The notes beneath the pieces are model-generated. The model worked only from the letters and a program-made list of their open reading frames with translations. It did no database searches and was not told where the DNA came from. From NCBI RefSeq assembly GCF_022829365.1, contig NZ_JAKSYJ010000216.1, forward strand, positions 110,441 to 174,440: 64,000 nt of DNA, read 5' to 3'. Below, in pieces: positions 50,322 to 61,606 of the stretch. Position numbers and translations under genes: made by a program. Source of the DNA: Methylobacterium sp. J-077 (lineage in GTDB: Bacteria; Pseudomonadota; Alphaproteobacteria; Rhizobiales; Beijerinckiaceae). Within the stretch, counting starts at the first letter, position 1; every line of letters begins with the position of its first letter.

Positions 50322-52214
50322 TCACGCGGCGGTCGAGTCGTTCGACACCGGCTTGTCGGCTTCAGCCTCGGCGGCAAGGACGGTCTCCAGCCTCGCCTTG
50401 ACTTCGCAGAGCCATGCCCACCCGGCATCGGTCGGATCGTCTTCAAACGCCTGCCGTGCTTCGCGAAGTTCGCTATGTAGCGCTCCTGCCTGCCGGTGCA
50501 AGATCATCGCCTGTCTGAGAGCGTCCGCGCGCTGCTGCGGATCGGCGTGCGGGGACAGCGTAATCCGGTCGCGCGAGCGGGCGAGCGCGAGAATCCGCTC
50601 CGCCGCCTCTGCGAGACCGGACCGTGTGATGCGGCTTTGCAACAGGTCGGCATTCGTTTGTCCGTCCTCTGCGGCACAAGCAAGCAGGACCGACAGAAGT
50701 GACCGGGCATCGGGATCCTCGAAGTCGAGCTCCGAGACTGCGTCGCCGAACTCGGCCAGCATTTCGGGGTGGACCAACAGCGTGCCGGCGATCACCGCCT
50801 CGCGCACCGGCGCAGCGCCGGAGAAGCCCGCGGAGGCGGTCATCGAGGCGCTGGGGCTTCCGGTGATGCGCGGCGAGACCGGCTCGCCCGGCCGGACGAA
50901 GCGGCGCCCCTGCCCCTTCGGCCCGGGTCCGGCGGAGCGCGCGCTCCGGGGCGACAGGCTGCGCAGCCGCTCCTCGATGTCGTCGCGGTAGTAGCGCTTG
51001 ACCGTCTCGTCGCGGATCGTGGCGACGGTGGCGCGCAGCGTCTGGGTCAGTCCGGCCCGCCGCTCGGGCGTATCCGCCGGCCCGGATTCGAGGGCGCGGC
51101 GCCACAGTAGCTCCGACAGGGGCAACGCGGCCTGCAAGACCTGATCGATCGCGCCGGGACCGCTCGAGCGCAACAGATCGTCCGGATCCTGCCCGCCGGG
51201 CAACAGGGCGATCCGCAGCGACCGGCCCGGTTCGAGGGCCGGCAGCGCGATGTCGAGCGCCCGGAAGGCCGCCCGTTGGCCGGCCTTGTCGCCGTCGAAG
51301 CACAGGATGGGCTCGTCGGCGTGGCGCCAGAGCAGCGCCAATTGCTCCTCGGTCAGCGCGGTGCCCAGCGGCGCCACCGTTTCGGGATGGCCGGCCAGCG
51401 TCATGGCGATGACGTCGACATAGCCCTCGACCGCGATGATCGAGCCGCGCTCGTGCGACGCCTTGCGGGCGCCGTGGAGGTTGTAGAGCGTCCGGCCCTT
51501 GTGGAAGAGCGGCGTCTCGGGCGAGTTGAGGTACTTGGCGCGCACCTCCTTGGAGAGCGCCCGCCCCCCGAAGGCGACGACCCGGCCGCGGGTGTCGGTG
51601 ATCGGGAACATCACCCGGTCGCGGAAATAATCGTAGGGGACCGAGACATCCTCGCCGCCGGCGAGCAGCCCGAGTTCGACCATCAACGCCTTGTCGACGC
51701 CCTGCCCGGCGAGGTGGTCGCGGAGCGCATAGCGCTCGTTCGGCGCGTAGCCAAGCCGGAAGGCCCGCTGCGTCTCCTCCCTGAGGGCCCGGCGCTCGAG
51801 ATAGGCCCGGGCCTCGCTCCCCTGCCCGGCCCGCAGGCGGTCCTCGAACCACCGGGCGGCCATCTCCATGACCTCGATCGCCCCGGCGCGCTTCTGCTCG
51901 CTGGCGCGGTTGTCCTCCGTGGGCGCCGGCAGGCTGACGCCGGCCTCGCTCGCCAGCCGCTCCACCGCCTCGGGGAAGCTCAGGCCCTCGGTCTCCATCA
52001 GGAAGGTGAAGATGTCGCCGTGCTTCGACGAGGAGAAGCAGTGATAGAACTGCTTCTGGTCGTTCACGTAGAAGGACGGCGTCTTCTCGGCGTTGAACGG
52101 CGACAGGCCGCGCCATTCGCGGCCGGCCTTCTTGAGCTGCACCCGCCGCCCGACCACGGCGGAGGCCGGCAGCCGGGCGCGGATCTCTTCCAGGATATGG
52201 GGCGGATAGCGCAC
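50322..52214 (-). CDS. dnaG: DNA primase with degenerate zinc-binding domain
   Basis: 630 aa, GTG start at 52214. Primes Okazaki fragments. The N-terminal CHC2-type domain reads GLSPFNAEKTPSF and FYHCFSSSKHGD where E. coli has CPFH and CFGC: only one of four zinc ligands remains. The TOPRIM catalytic core is intact (IAVEGYVDVIAM with Glu, ILCFDGDKAGQRAA with DxD), with EVRAKYLNSPETPLFHKGRTLYNL before it. The C-terminal DnaB-binding domain is shorter and divergent, as usual. Upstream of rpoD. Confidence 0.96.
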   Translation of the reverse strand: MRYPPHILEEIRARLPASAVVGRRVQLKKAGREWRGLSPFNAEKTPSFYVNDQKQFYHCFSSSKHGDIFTFLMETEGLSFPEAVERLASEAGVSLPAPTEDNRASEQKRAGAIEVMEMAARWFEDRLRAGQGSEARAYLERRALREETQRAFRLGYAPNERYALRDHLAGQGVDKALMVELGLLAGGEDVSVPYDYFRDRVMFPITDTRGRVVAFGGRALSKEVRAKYLNSPETPLFHKGRTLYNLHGARKASHERGSIIAVEGYVDVIAMTLAGHPETVAPLGTALTEEQLALLWRHADEPILCFDGDKAGQRAAFRALDIALPALEPGRSLRIALLPGGQDPDDLLRSSGPGAIDQVLQAALPLSELLWRRALESGPADTPERRAGLTQTLRATVATIRDETVKRYYRDDIEERLRSLSPRSARSAGPGPKGQGRRFVRPGEPVSPRITGSPSASMTASAGFSGAAPVREAVIAGTLLVHPEMLAEFGDAVSELDFEDPDARSLLSVLLACAAEDGQTNADLLQSRITRSGLAEAAERILALARSRDRITLSPHADPQQRADALRQAMILHRQAGALHSELREARQAFEDDPTDAGWAWLCEVKARLETVLAAEAEADKPVSNDSTAA

Positions 52215-52383
52215 GGGGCCTGCGGGTCGATTGCCTGACCGCCGGATATAGCGCGACGGGGCGGGTCGAGTCTCACGCAGTCATCCGCTTGTTGGGCTGG
52301 GCGGGGATTGCGGGGAGAAACGCCCTCGATATCTTCGACGGCCCGCGCCTGTCGGATCATCTCCGCGAACTCTGCAAGGCGAC

Positions 52384-52698
52384 ATGAGAGACAAGCCTAC
52401 CCGGCGCGCTTCGGCAACTGACCGCGCGGTCGGCCAGACGGACTGGGAGCGGATCGCAGCCCTCGGCGATGCCGAGGTCGCCGAGGGCGTGGCAGAAGAT
52501 CCGGATGCGGCGCCCCTCGACATCGATTGGTCTAGCGCGGAGGCCATGATGCCGCCGCGCAAGGTTCCGGTCTCGATCCGGCTCGACACCGACGTGCTCG
52601 ATTTCTTCAAGCACGAGGGTTCCGGCTATCAGAGCCGTATCAACGCGGTGCTGCGCAGCTACATGGCCGCGCGGATCGCCCGAGGGAGCGGCGACTGA
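52384..52698 (+). CDS. BrnA antitoxin-family protein, apparently orphan
   Basis: 104 aa. The C-terminal half (VPVSIRLDTDVLDFFKHEGSGYQSRINAVLRSYM) is the BrnA-type ribbon-helix-helix signature. BrnA antitoxins pair with the RNase toxin BrnT, normally encoded just upstream. Here only 169 bp separate it from the dnaG start, too little for brnT, and the next gene downstream is on the other strand. It may be a solitary DNA-binding protein. The N-terminal about 55 residues are acidic and variable. Confidence 0.82.
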   Translation: MRDKPTRRASATDRAVGQTDWERIAALGDAEVAEGVAEDPDAAPLDIDWSSAEAMMPPRKVPVSIRLDTDVLDFFKHEGSGYQSRINAVLRSYMAARIARGSGD

Positions 52699-52701
52699 GC
52701 C

Positions 52702-53163
52702 TCAGCCCTTCGCTGCCAGCGCGGCCTTCACCAGCCCGCTCGCCCTGCCGAAATCCATGCGGCCGGCGTAGCTGCCCTTCAGGGCGGCGATGACCCGGCC
52801 CATGTCTTTCTGGCCGGCGGCGCCGGTCTCCTGGATCGCGGCCTCGACCGCGGCCTTCATCTCGGCCTCGTCCATCTGCTTGGGCAGGAACGCCTCGATG
52901 ATCGCGATCTCGGCGCGCTCGTTGGCGGCGAGCTCCGGGCGGCCGCCCTGCTCGTAGACCGAAGCGGATTCCGTGCGCTGCTTGATCATCTTCTGGAGCA
53001 GCGACAGGATCTCCTCGTCGGAGGCCGGCTCCTTGCCGAGGCCGCGGGCCTCGATATCCTTGTCCTTGAGGGCGGCCTGGATCATCCGCACGGTGGCGAG
53101 CTTGTCCTTGTCGCCGGCCTTCATGGCCTCCTTCATCTCGGTGGTGAGGCGGGCGCGCAGCAT
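52702..53163 (-). CDS. GatB/YqeY domain protein
   Basis: 153 aa helical protein. Begins MLRARLTTEMKEAMKAGDKDKLATVRMIQAALKDKDIE and has EILSLLQKMIKQRTES, NERAEIAIIEAFLPKQM and a C-terminal KDMGRVIAALKGSYAGRMDFGRASGLVK, which is the complete YqeY family (similar to the tRNA-binding tail of GatB). Start at 53163 is the family start; the frame extends to 53235. Convergent with the BrnA-type gene, divergent from carA. Possible role in tRNA handling. Confidence 0.93.
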   Translation of the reverse strand: MLRARLTTEMKEAMKAGDKDKLATVRMIQAALKDKDIEARGLGKEPASDEEILSLLQKMIKQRTESASVYEQGGRPELAANERAEIAIIEAFLPKQMDEAEMKAAVEAAIQETGAAGQKDMGRVIAALKGSYAGRMDFGRASGLVKAALAAKG

Positions 53164-53355
53164 CTCGATAAACCTTTCAGCGGGGGAAACGGGGGGCTGG
53201 CCTGCACTTTGCGGGTGTTGAGCCGCTCCGGCCACCGGGCCACATTGACCCCATCGCGGGCCGCTCGCTAAGAGCGCCGCACACGATCATGCCGCCAGCC
53301 GAGCGTGCCGCAACGCGGTGCCTGCCTTCGGCCGGACATAAGCGAGACCGACCCG

Positions 53356-54588
53356 ATGCTGCAAGACGCCGCCGCGCAGGCCTCCAAACCCGCCGCCCCC
53401 GAACCCTGGGCCGAGCCCGTCGCGACGGCCCTGCTGGTTCTGGCGGACGGGACCATCCTGGAGGGCTTCGGCATCGGCCGGACGGGAATCGCTGACGGCG
53501 AGGTCTGCTTCAACACGGCGATGACCGGATACCAGGAGATCCTGACCGACCCGTCCTATGCCGGGCAGATCGTCACCTTCACCTTCCCGCATATCGGCAA
53601 TGTCGGCACCAACGACGAGGATCTGGAAAGCCTCGAAGCGGCTCCGGCTTCCGGCGTGCGCGGCACCGTGATCGCCTCGGCGGTCACGAAGCCGTCGAGC
53701 TGGCGGTCTTCGTCGCATCTCGACGGCTGGCTCGAGGCCCGCGGGATCGTCGGCATCACCGGCGTGGACACGCGCGCGCTGACCGCCCGCATCCGTGATC
53801 ACGGCATGCCGAACGCCGTGATCGCCAACGATCCCGAAGGCCGGTTCGACCGCGAGGCGCTGAAGGCCCGGGCCGCCGCTCTGGCGCCGATGGAAGGCCT
53901 CGACCTGGTGCCGCCGGTGACCAGCCGCGCGACCTCGGAATGGTCGGAGACCATCTGGGCGCTGGGTGACGGCTACGGCAAGCGCGGCAACCGCGACGGC
54001 CTGAAGGTCGTGGCGATCGATTACGGCGTGAAGCGCAACATCCTGCGGCTGCTGGCCCAGGCCGGCTGCGACGTCACCGTGGTGCCGGCCACCACCAGCG
54101 CGGAGGAGATCCTGGCGCTGAAGCCCGACGGGGTGTTCCTGTCCAACGGCCCCGGCGATCCCGCGGCCACCGGCACCTACGCCGTGCCGGTGATCCGCAA
54201 GCTCCTGGACGAGAAGGTGCCGACCTTCGGCATCTGCCTCGGGCACCAGCTCATGGGTCTCGCGCTGGGCGGCCGGACCGTAAAGATGGGCCAGGGCCAT
54301 CACGGCGCGAATCACCCGGTGAAGGACAAGACCACCGGCAAGGTCGAGATCGTGTCGATGAACCACGGCTTCGCGGTGGATCCCGCCAGCCTGCCGGCGA
54401 GCGCGGTCGAGACCCATGTCTCGCTGTTCGACGGCTCGAATTGCGGCCTCACCCTGACCGACCGGCCGGCCTTCTCGGTTCAGCACCACCCGGAGGCTTC
54501 GCCCGGCCCGCGCGACAGCCACTACCTGTTCGAGCGCTTCGTCACGCTCATGCGCTCCGGCGAGCCGGAGAAGACGGCCGACGCCTGA
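53356..54588 (+). CDS. carA: Carbamoyl-phosphate synthase small subunit
   Basis: 410 aa glutaminase subunit that feeds ammonia to CarB for arginine and pyrimidine synthesis. N-terminal CPSase_sm domain (LVLADGTILEGFGIG, CFNTAMTGYQEILTDPSYAGQIVTFTFPHIGNVG) and a class I GATase domain with nucleophile Cys in FGICLGHQL, NHGFAVD and His-Glu in SVQHHPEASPGP. An N-terminal extension of about 20 residues is Ala/Pro-rich. ATG at 53356. carB lies 1.4 kb downstream, split from it by a membrane-protein gene and pseudoazurin. Confidence 0.96.
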   Translation: MLQDAAAQASKPAAPEPWAEPVATALLVLADGTILEGFGIGRTGIADGEVCFNTAMTGYQEILTDPSYAGQIVTFTFPHIGNVGTNDEDLESLEAAPASGVRGTVIASAVTKPSSWRSSSHLDGWLEARGIVGITGVDTRALTARIRDHGMPNAVIANDPEGRFDREALKARAAALAPMEGLDLVPPVTSRATSEWSETIWALGDGYGKRGNRDGLKVVAIDYGVKRNILRLLAQAGCDVTVVPATTSAEEILALKPDGVFLSNGPGDPAATGTYAVPVIRKLLDEKVPTFGICLGHQLMGLALGGRTVKMGQGHHGANHPVKDKTTGKVEIVSMNHGFAVDPASLPASAVETHVSLFDGSNCGLTLTDRPAFSVQHHPEASPGPRDSHYLFERFVTLMRSGEPEKTADA

Positions 54589-54604
54589 TCGGCGAGGGCC
54601 TATA

Positions 54605-54650
54605 GCATCGTCCCGAAAGGGGGTCTCCGGCTTTCGGAAAAAGACGATGC
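54605..54650. repeat. Intergenic palindrome 1 downstream of carA
   Basis: Arms GCATCGTC-CCGAAAG and CTTTCGG-(5)-GACGATGC around an 11-base loop. It lies 17 bases after the carA stop and could end transcription or be a dispersed repeat; the outer arms match the palindrome at 17866-17897. Confidence 0.6.
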
Positions 54651-54660
54651 GAAGCAAAGA

Positions 54661-54705
54661 CCTAGCGCATCGGGCCAGTTCCGACGCCCGGCGCGATGCG
54701 CTAGG
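54661..54705. repeat. Intergenic palindrome 2 downstream of carA
   Basis: A perfect 12-bp inverted repeat, CCTAGCGCATCG and CGATGCGCTAGG, spaced by 21 bases. It follows palindrome 1 by ten bases, so the two hairpins form a tandem pair filling the carA downstream region. Confidence 0.6.
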
Positions 54706-54813
54706 TACGGTCCCATTCAGGCCGCGCCGGGGTCATAAAATCCGCGAATTCCGGAGGTCTAAGGAACCCATCGACGGACCGCGCATGACGGTTTCGTCCG
54801 AAGGGAATTGCGG

Positions 54814-55191
54814 ATGACCATCGACGAGGCACGCGACGACTTCTCCCGCCTGCACCGCACGTTCATGGTCCATCTCGGGATCGCCGCCGGGCTCGCCTGG
54901 GCGACCGCCCTCTACGCCGCCCTCTACGCCCCCTGGGTGCGCAACATCCGCGCCCTGATCGATCCGGCGGCCGGCCTGGACCGGGTCGAGAGCACGGTCT
55001 CCTACCTGTTCGCCATGCCGGCCGTGCTCGCTCTCGCCTGGGTGTCCCTGTATTTCGGCCGCGAGATGCTGCGCCGGGCGCAGACGCTCTCGAACGTGGC
55101 GCTCGAATTCGCCGCCGCCGCCCTGGTTGCCTTCGGGATTTTTTACCTGTCCATCGATCGGGCGCTGGCTGCGCTCTACGCCGGGTTCTGA
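54814..55191 (+). CDS. Small membrane protein, unknown
   Basis: 125 aa from the ATG at 54814, with AGGGA about seven bases upstream. Three hydrophobic segments are seen: VHLGIAAGLAWATALYAALYAPW, SYLFAMPAVLALAWVSLYFG and ALEFAAAALVAFGIFYLSI. The N terminus is polar and charged (MTIDEARDDFSRLHRTF). No family recognised. It sits between carA and a convergent pseudoazurin gene. Confidence 0.7.
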   Translation: MTIDEARDDFSRLHRTFMVHLGIAAGLAWATALYAALYAPWVRNIRALIDPAAGLDRVESTVSYLFAMPAVLALAWVSLYFGREMLRRAQTLSNVALEFAAAALVAFGIFYLSIDRALAALYAGF

Positions 55192-55223
55192 TCGGGGGCG
55201 GCGGCCCGCCCCCACCGGGCCCC

Positions 55224-55658
55224 CTACTGCACCCTCTCGAACAGCGGCTCGAAGCGCTTGGCGGCCAGCTTGCCGTGCTGGACCGCCTTGGCGGCCTCTA
55301 GGTTCTCCGGCTTGTCGCCGACCTCGATCAGGCCGACCATCCCCATGATGTAGTGCGGCGCGCACTTGAAGCCGTAGAGGCCGGGCTTGTCGAAGGTCAC
55401 GGTCTCCTCCTTGCCGACCACGGTCTTGAAGGTCGGCGCGCCCTCGGGTGCCATGCCCTTGATCAGCTCGGCGTTGTGGCCTTTGTCGGCCGGCACGAAC
55501 CGCACCGTGTCCCCGGGCTGAATCTTCACGAAGGCCGGATCGAAGACCATCATCCCGCTCGGGCCGCTGTTGAGCGTCTTGATGGAGACTTCCGTGGCCT
55601 GCGCGCCCATCATCGCGCCGAGCAGAAGCATCGCCGCGCCGAATGTTTCCCTGATCAT
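55224..55658 (-). CDS. Pseudoazurin (type I copper protein)
   Basis: 144 aa periplasmic electron carrier. Signal peptide ending GAQA, then a cupredoxin fold with copper ligands His (KGHNAEL), Cys and His (KCAPHYI) and Met (IMGM) in the pseudoazurin order C-x2-H-x4-M. In related bacteria it carries electrons to nitrite or nitrous-oxide reductases or from methylamine dehydrogenase; none of those genes is here. Start ATG at 55658; a TTG two codons upstream is not favoured. An 18-bp perfect palindrome lies 27 bases upstream. Confidence 0.93.
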   Translation of the reverse strand: MIRETFGAAMLLLGAMMGAQATEVSIKTLNSGPSGMMVFDPAFVKIQPGDTVRFVPADKGHNAELIKGMAPEGAPTFKTVVGKEETVTFDKPGLYGFKCAPHYIMGMVGLIEVGDKPENLEAAKAVQHGKLAAKRFEPLFERVQ

Positions 55659-55685
55659 CGTCAAACTCGAATGATTATGGTTTCA

Positions 55686-55703
55686 ATCGGCGGATCCGCC
55701 GAT
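55686..55703. promoter_or_regulatory. Perfect palindrome upstream of the pseudoazurin gene
   Basis: ATCGGCGGATCCGCCGAT, 18 bp with perfect dyad symmetry, about 28 bases before the pseudoazurin ATG. It may be an operator or a short hairpin in the 5' leader. Not an FNR-box (TTGAT-N4-ATCAA). Confidence 0.35.
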
Positions 55704-55963
55704 CGGTCGAGCTTTATGGCCCGGCCCAAGACTCGGCAATGCCGTTCATCACCACAAAAATAATTCAGAATTGTTTGAAGCTGGCCTGAGGCCCGCCGGA
55801 CCTTCCGCGACGCCCCGCGCAACCGCCGGTCGGGCACGGCCTTCCAAAGCGCGGATCGCCCGTGTAAACGCGGCGTTCAACGACAATCCCGCCACGCGCG
55901 TCCGGGAGCAGGGCCGATCCGAGCCGTGCCCGACCGGGCGCGCTTGGCCTGAAAAGGCCGCCA

Positions 55964-59437
<3,474 letters not shown>

Positions 59438-59466
59438 GCTTCAGGGTCCCGCTGACTTACCTTCGT

Positions 59467-59500
59467 GGCCCGGGGAGAGTGCTCCACTCTCGGCCGGGCC
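59467..59500 (+). terminator. Strong hairpin terminator after carB
   Basis: GGCCCGG-G-GAGAGTG-CTC-CACTCTC-GG-CCGGGCC, two 7-bp stems stacked around a 3-base loop, followed by TCTTCATT. It lies 30 bases past the carB stop and 22 bases before greA, so it likely separates the two, with greA having its own promoter or reading through. Confidence 0.65.
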
Positions 59501-59521
59501 TCTTCATTGTGGCGCGAGACG

Positions 59522-60004
59522 ATGACGATAGACAAGGTTCCGATCACGGTGCGCGGATTCGCGGCTCTCGAGGAGGAGCTGAAGCACCGGCAGCAGGTGG
59601 AACGCCAGCGCATCGTCGCGGCGATCGCCGAGGCCCGCGCGCATGGAGACCTGTCCGAGAACGCCGAGTATCACGCCGCCAAGGAGGCGCAGTCCCATAA
59701 CGAGGGGCGCGTGATGGAGCTGGAGAGCATGATCGCGCGCGCCGAGATCATCGACGTGACGAAGCTGTCCGGCAACAAGATCAAGTTCGGCGCCACCGTG
59801 AAGCTCGTGGACGAGGACACGGAGGAAGAGAAGACCTATCAGATCGTGGGCGAGCCCGAGGCCGACGTGCATGCCGGGCGCGTCTCGATCACGTCGCCGA
59901 TCGCCCGCGCCCTGATCGGCAAGGGTGTCGGCGACACCGTCGAGGTCACGACGCCGGGCGGCGGCAAGTCCTACGAGGTCGTCGGCGTCCAGTTCGGCGG
60001 CTGA
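59522..60004 (+). CDS. greA: Transcription elongation factor GreA
   Basis: 160 aa. N-terminal antiparallel coiled coil with the acidic tip residues in GDLSENAEYHAAKEAQ, which reach the RNA polymerase active site to stimulate cleavage of backtracked RNA; C-terminal FKBP-like domain (TVKLVDEDTEEEKTYQIVGE, SPIARALIGKGVGDTVEV). Length typical. Downstream gene starts 5 bases after its stop. Confidence 0.96.
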   Translation: MTIDKVPITVRGFAALEEELKHRQQVERQRIVAAIAEARAHGDLSENAEYHAAKEAQSHNEGRVMELESMIARAEIIDVTKLSGNKIKFGATVKLVDEDTEEEKTYQIVGEPEADVHAGRVSITSPIARALIGKGVGDTVEVTTPGGGKSYEVVGVQFGG

Positions 60005-60008
60005 GCGC

Positions 60009-60509
60009 ATGATCGCGTATGCCCGGGGCTGGCTCGCCGGCCTCCTGCTCTGCGGCGTCGCGGGGGCTGCAGCGGCCGGCGATTTTCCGCCGACCGCCGT
60101 GTTCTCGGATGTCCGGGTCGACGTGCGGCCCCTGCGGGCTTCCGGTTCCGGCCTCCAGGCCGAGGCATTGGCCGCAGACCTGACCGAGTCCCTGCGCAAG
60201 ACCTTCGCCGGGCGGATCGGCGGTCGCGGTCCGCGCCTCATCGTCGTGGTGAAGGCCCTGTCGCTCCGACCCTATGTCGGCGGCGGCGCCCTGCGCGGCC
60301 GCGGCGGCAATTTCGAGACCGATTATCTGGAGGGCGAGGCGCTCCTTGTCGGTCGCGACGGGCAGGTGCTCGGCCGGCACCCCCAGATGACCGCGACGCC
60401 GTCGAGCTATGGCGGCGCCTGGTACGCCCCGGATTTCGAGGCGCGGCGTCTGGCTGTGATCGCCGATATCTACGCCCAGTGGCTCGACCGCGACTTGCCG
60501 CGGGATTAG
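60009..60509 (+). CDS. Secreted protein of unknown function
   Basis: 166 aa. Signal peptide (AYARGWLAGLLLCGVAGAAAAG) followed by a compact alpha/beta domain with VFSDVRVDVRPLRASG, LAADLTESLRKTF, RLIVVVKALSLRPYVGG and a C-terminal ADIYAQWLDRDLPRD. The pattern recalls small periplasmic or lipoprotein-like DUF proteins with a DUF4136/DUF3313 type fold, but no lipobox Cys at the +1 site is seen. It begins 5 bases after greA and may be co-transcribed. Confidence 0.75.
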   Translation: MIAYARGWLAGLLLCGVAGAAAAGDFPPTAVFSDVRVDVRPLRASGSGLQAEALAADLTESLRKTFAGRIGGRGPRLIVVVKALSLRPYVGGGALRGRGGNFETDYLEGEALLVGRDGQVLGRHPQMTATPSSYGGAWYAPDFEARRLAVIADIYAQWLDRDLPRD

Positions 60510-60542
60510 CCCAAGCCCGGCCTCCGGTGTAAGGCGTTTCCG

Positions 60543-61592
60543 ATGAGCAGCATCGACGTGTCGGAGGCGGCTCGCGCCCTCCCGGCCCAGACATCCGCGC
60601 GGCGCGAGCCCCTGCCTGAACTCTCCCAGGCCCGGGCCTGGATCATCACCGACGGCAAGGCCGGCGACGAGAACCAGTGCGTCGGTATCGCCGAGACCCT
60701 GGGGGTCCCGTTCGAGATCCGCCAGGTCCCCGCCGCGGGGCCGTTCGGCTGGATCGCTCCCTGGGGCCCGATCGATCCGCGCGAGAGCCCGCGCCGCCGC
60801 AACGGCGCCCTGTCCGGGCCCTATCCGGATCTGCTGATCGCCTCCGGGCGCCGGGCTGTGCCGTATCTCCGGGCGCTGCGGAACGCGACCGGCGGCCGGA
60901 CCTTCACCGCCTTCCTCAAGGATCCGCGGACCGGCGCGGACAGCGCCGACTTCATCTGGGTGCCGGATTACGACGACCTGCGCGGCCCAAACGTCTTCAC
61001 CACCCTGACGGCGCCGCATCTCGTCACCGCCGCCCGGCTGGCCGCGGCCCGCGCCCATCCGGACCCGCGGCTGGCCAGCCTCGACGGTCCGCGGGTGGCG
61101 GTGCTGGTGGGCGGCGACAGCCGGCACCTGAGCTACCGCAAGACCGACATGCAGCGCCTCGTCGGCGAGCTGCGCGGGCTGATCGATCAGGGCTGTCGCC
61201 TGATGGTGACGATCTCCCGACGCACGCCCAACCCGCTGCGTGACACGGTCAAGGCGCTCACCGCCGAGACCGGGGGCTTCCTGTGGGACGGCACCGGCGA
61301 CAATCCTTACGTCGCCATGCTCGCGCTCGCCGAGGCGATCGTGGTCACCTCGGATTCGGCCAACATGGTCAGCGAGGCCGTGGCGACCGGCGCGCCGGTC
61401 CTGCTGTTCGACCTGCCGCGCACCTATATCCGGCATCGGCGGATGTTCGCGGGCCTGGCGATCGCCGGCGCGTTGCGGCCGTTCACCGGTCGCTTAGTCG
61501 ATCTGCCGTACAAGCCGATCGACGCGACCCCGGTGATAGCCGAGGCTCTTGCCAAGGCTTACGCTGCGCACCGCACCGCGGTTTCGATCTGA
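60543..61592 (+). CDS. ELM1/GtrOC1-family glycosyltransferase-like protein
   Basis: 349 aa member of the mitochondrial fission ELM1 family (DUF1022). Landmarks: AWIITDGKAGDENQCVGIAETLG, LIASGRRAVPYLRALRN, VWVPDYDDLRGPNVFTTLTAPH, VAVLVGGDSRHLSY, ISRRTPN and the late TSDSANMVSEAVATGAPVLLF, a GT-B style C-terminal domain. Plant ELM1 recruits dynamin-related protein to mitochondria; bacterial members are thought to be sugar transferases. It is followed by trxB after 14 bases. Confidence 0.9.
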   Translation: MSSIDVSEAARALPAQTSARREPLPELSQARAWIITDGKAGDENQCVGIAETLGVPFEIRQVPAAGPFGWIAPWGPIDPRESPRRRNGALSGPYPDLLIASGRRAVPYLRALRNATGGRTFTAFLKDPRTGADSADFIWVPDYDDLRGPNVFTTLTAPHLVTAARLAAARAHPDPRLASLDGPRVAVLVGGDSRHLSYRKTDMQRLVGELRGLIDQGCRLMVTISRRTPNPLRDTVKALTAETGGFLWDGTGDNPYVAMLALAEAIVVTSDSANMVSEAVATGAPVLLFDLPRTYIRHRRMFAGLAIAGALRPFTGRLVDLPYKPIDATPVIAEALAKAYAAHRTAVSI

Positions 61593-61606
61593 AGGAATCG
61601 AGAGAG

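Noticed and set aside
52215..52383. Possible brnT toxin upstream of the BrnA-type gene
   Set aside because: Only 169 bp are available, less than the about 270-300 bp needed, and no BrnT motif is seen on either strand.
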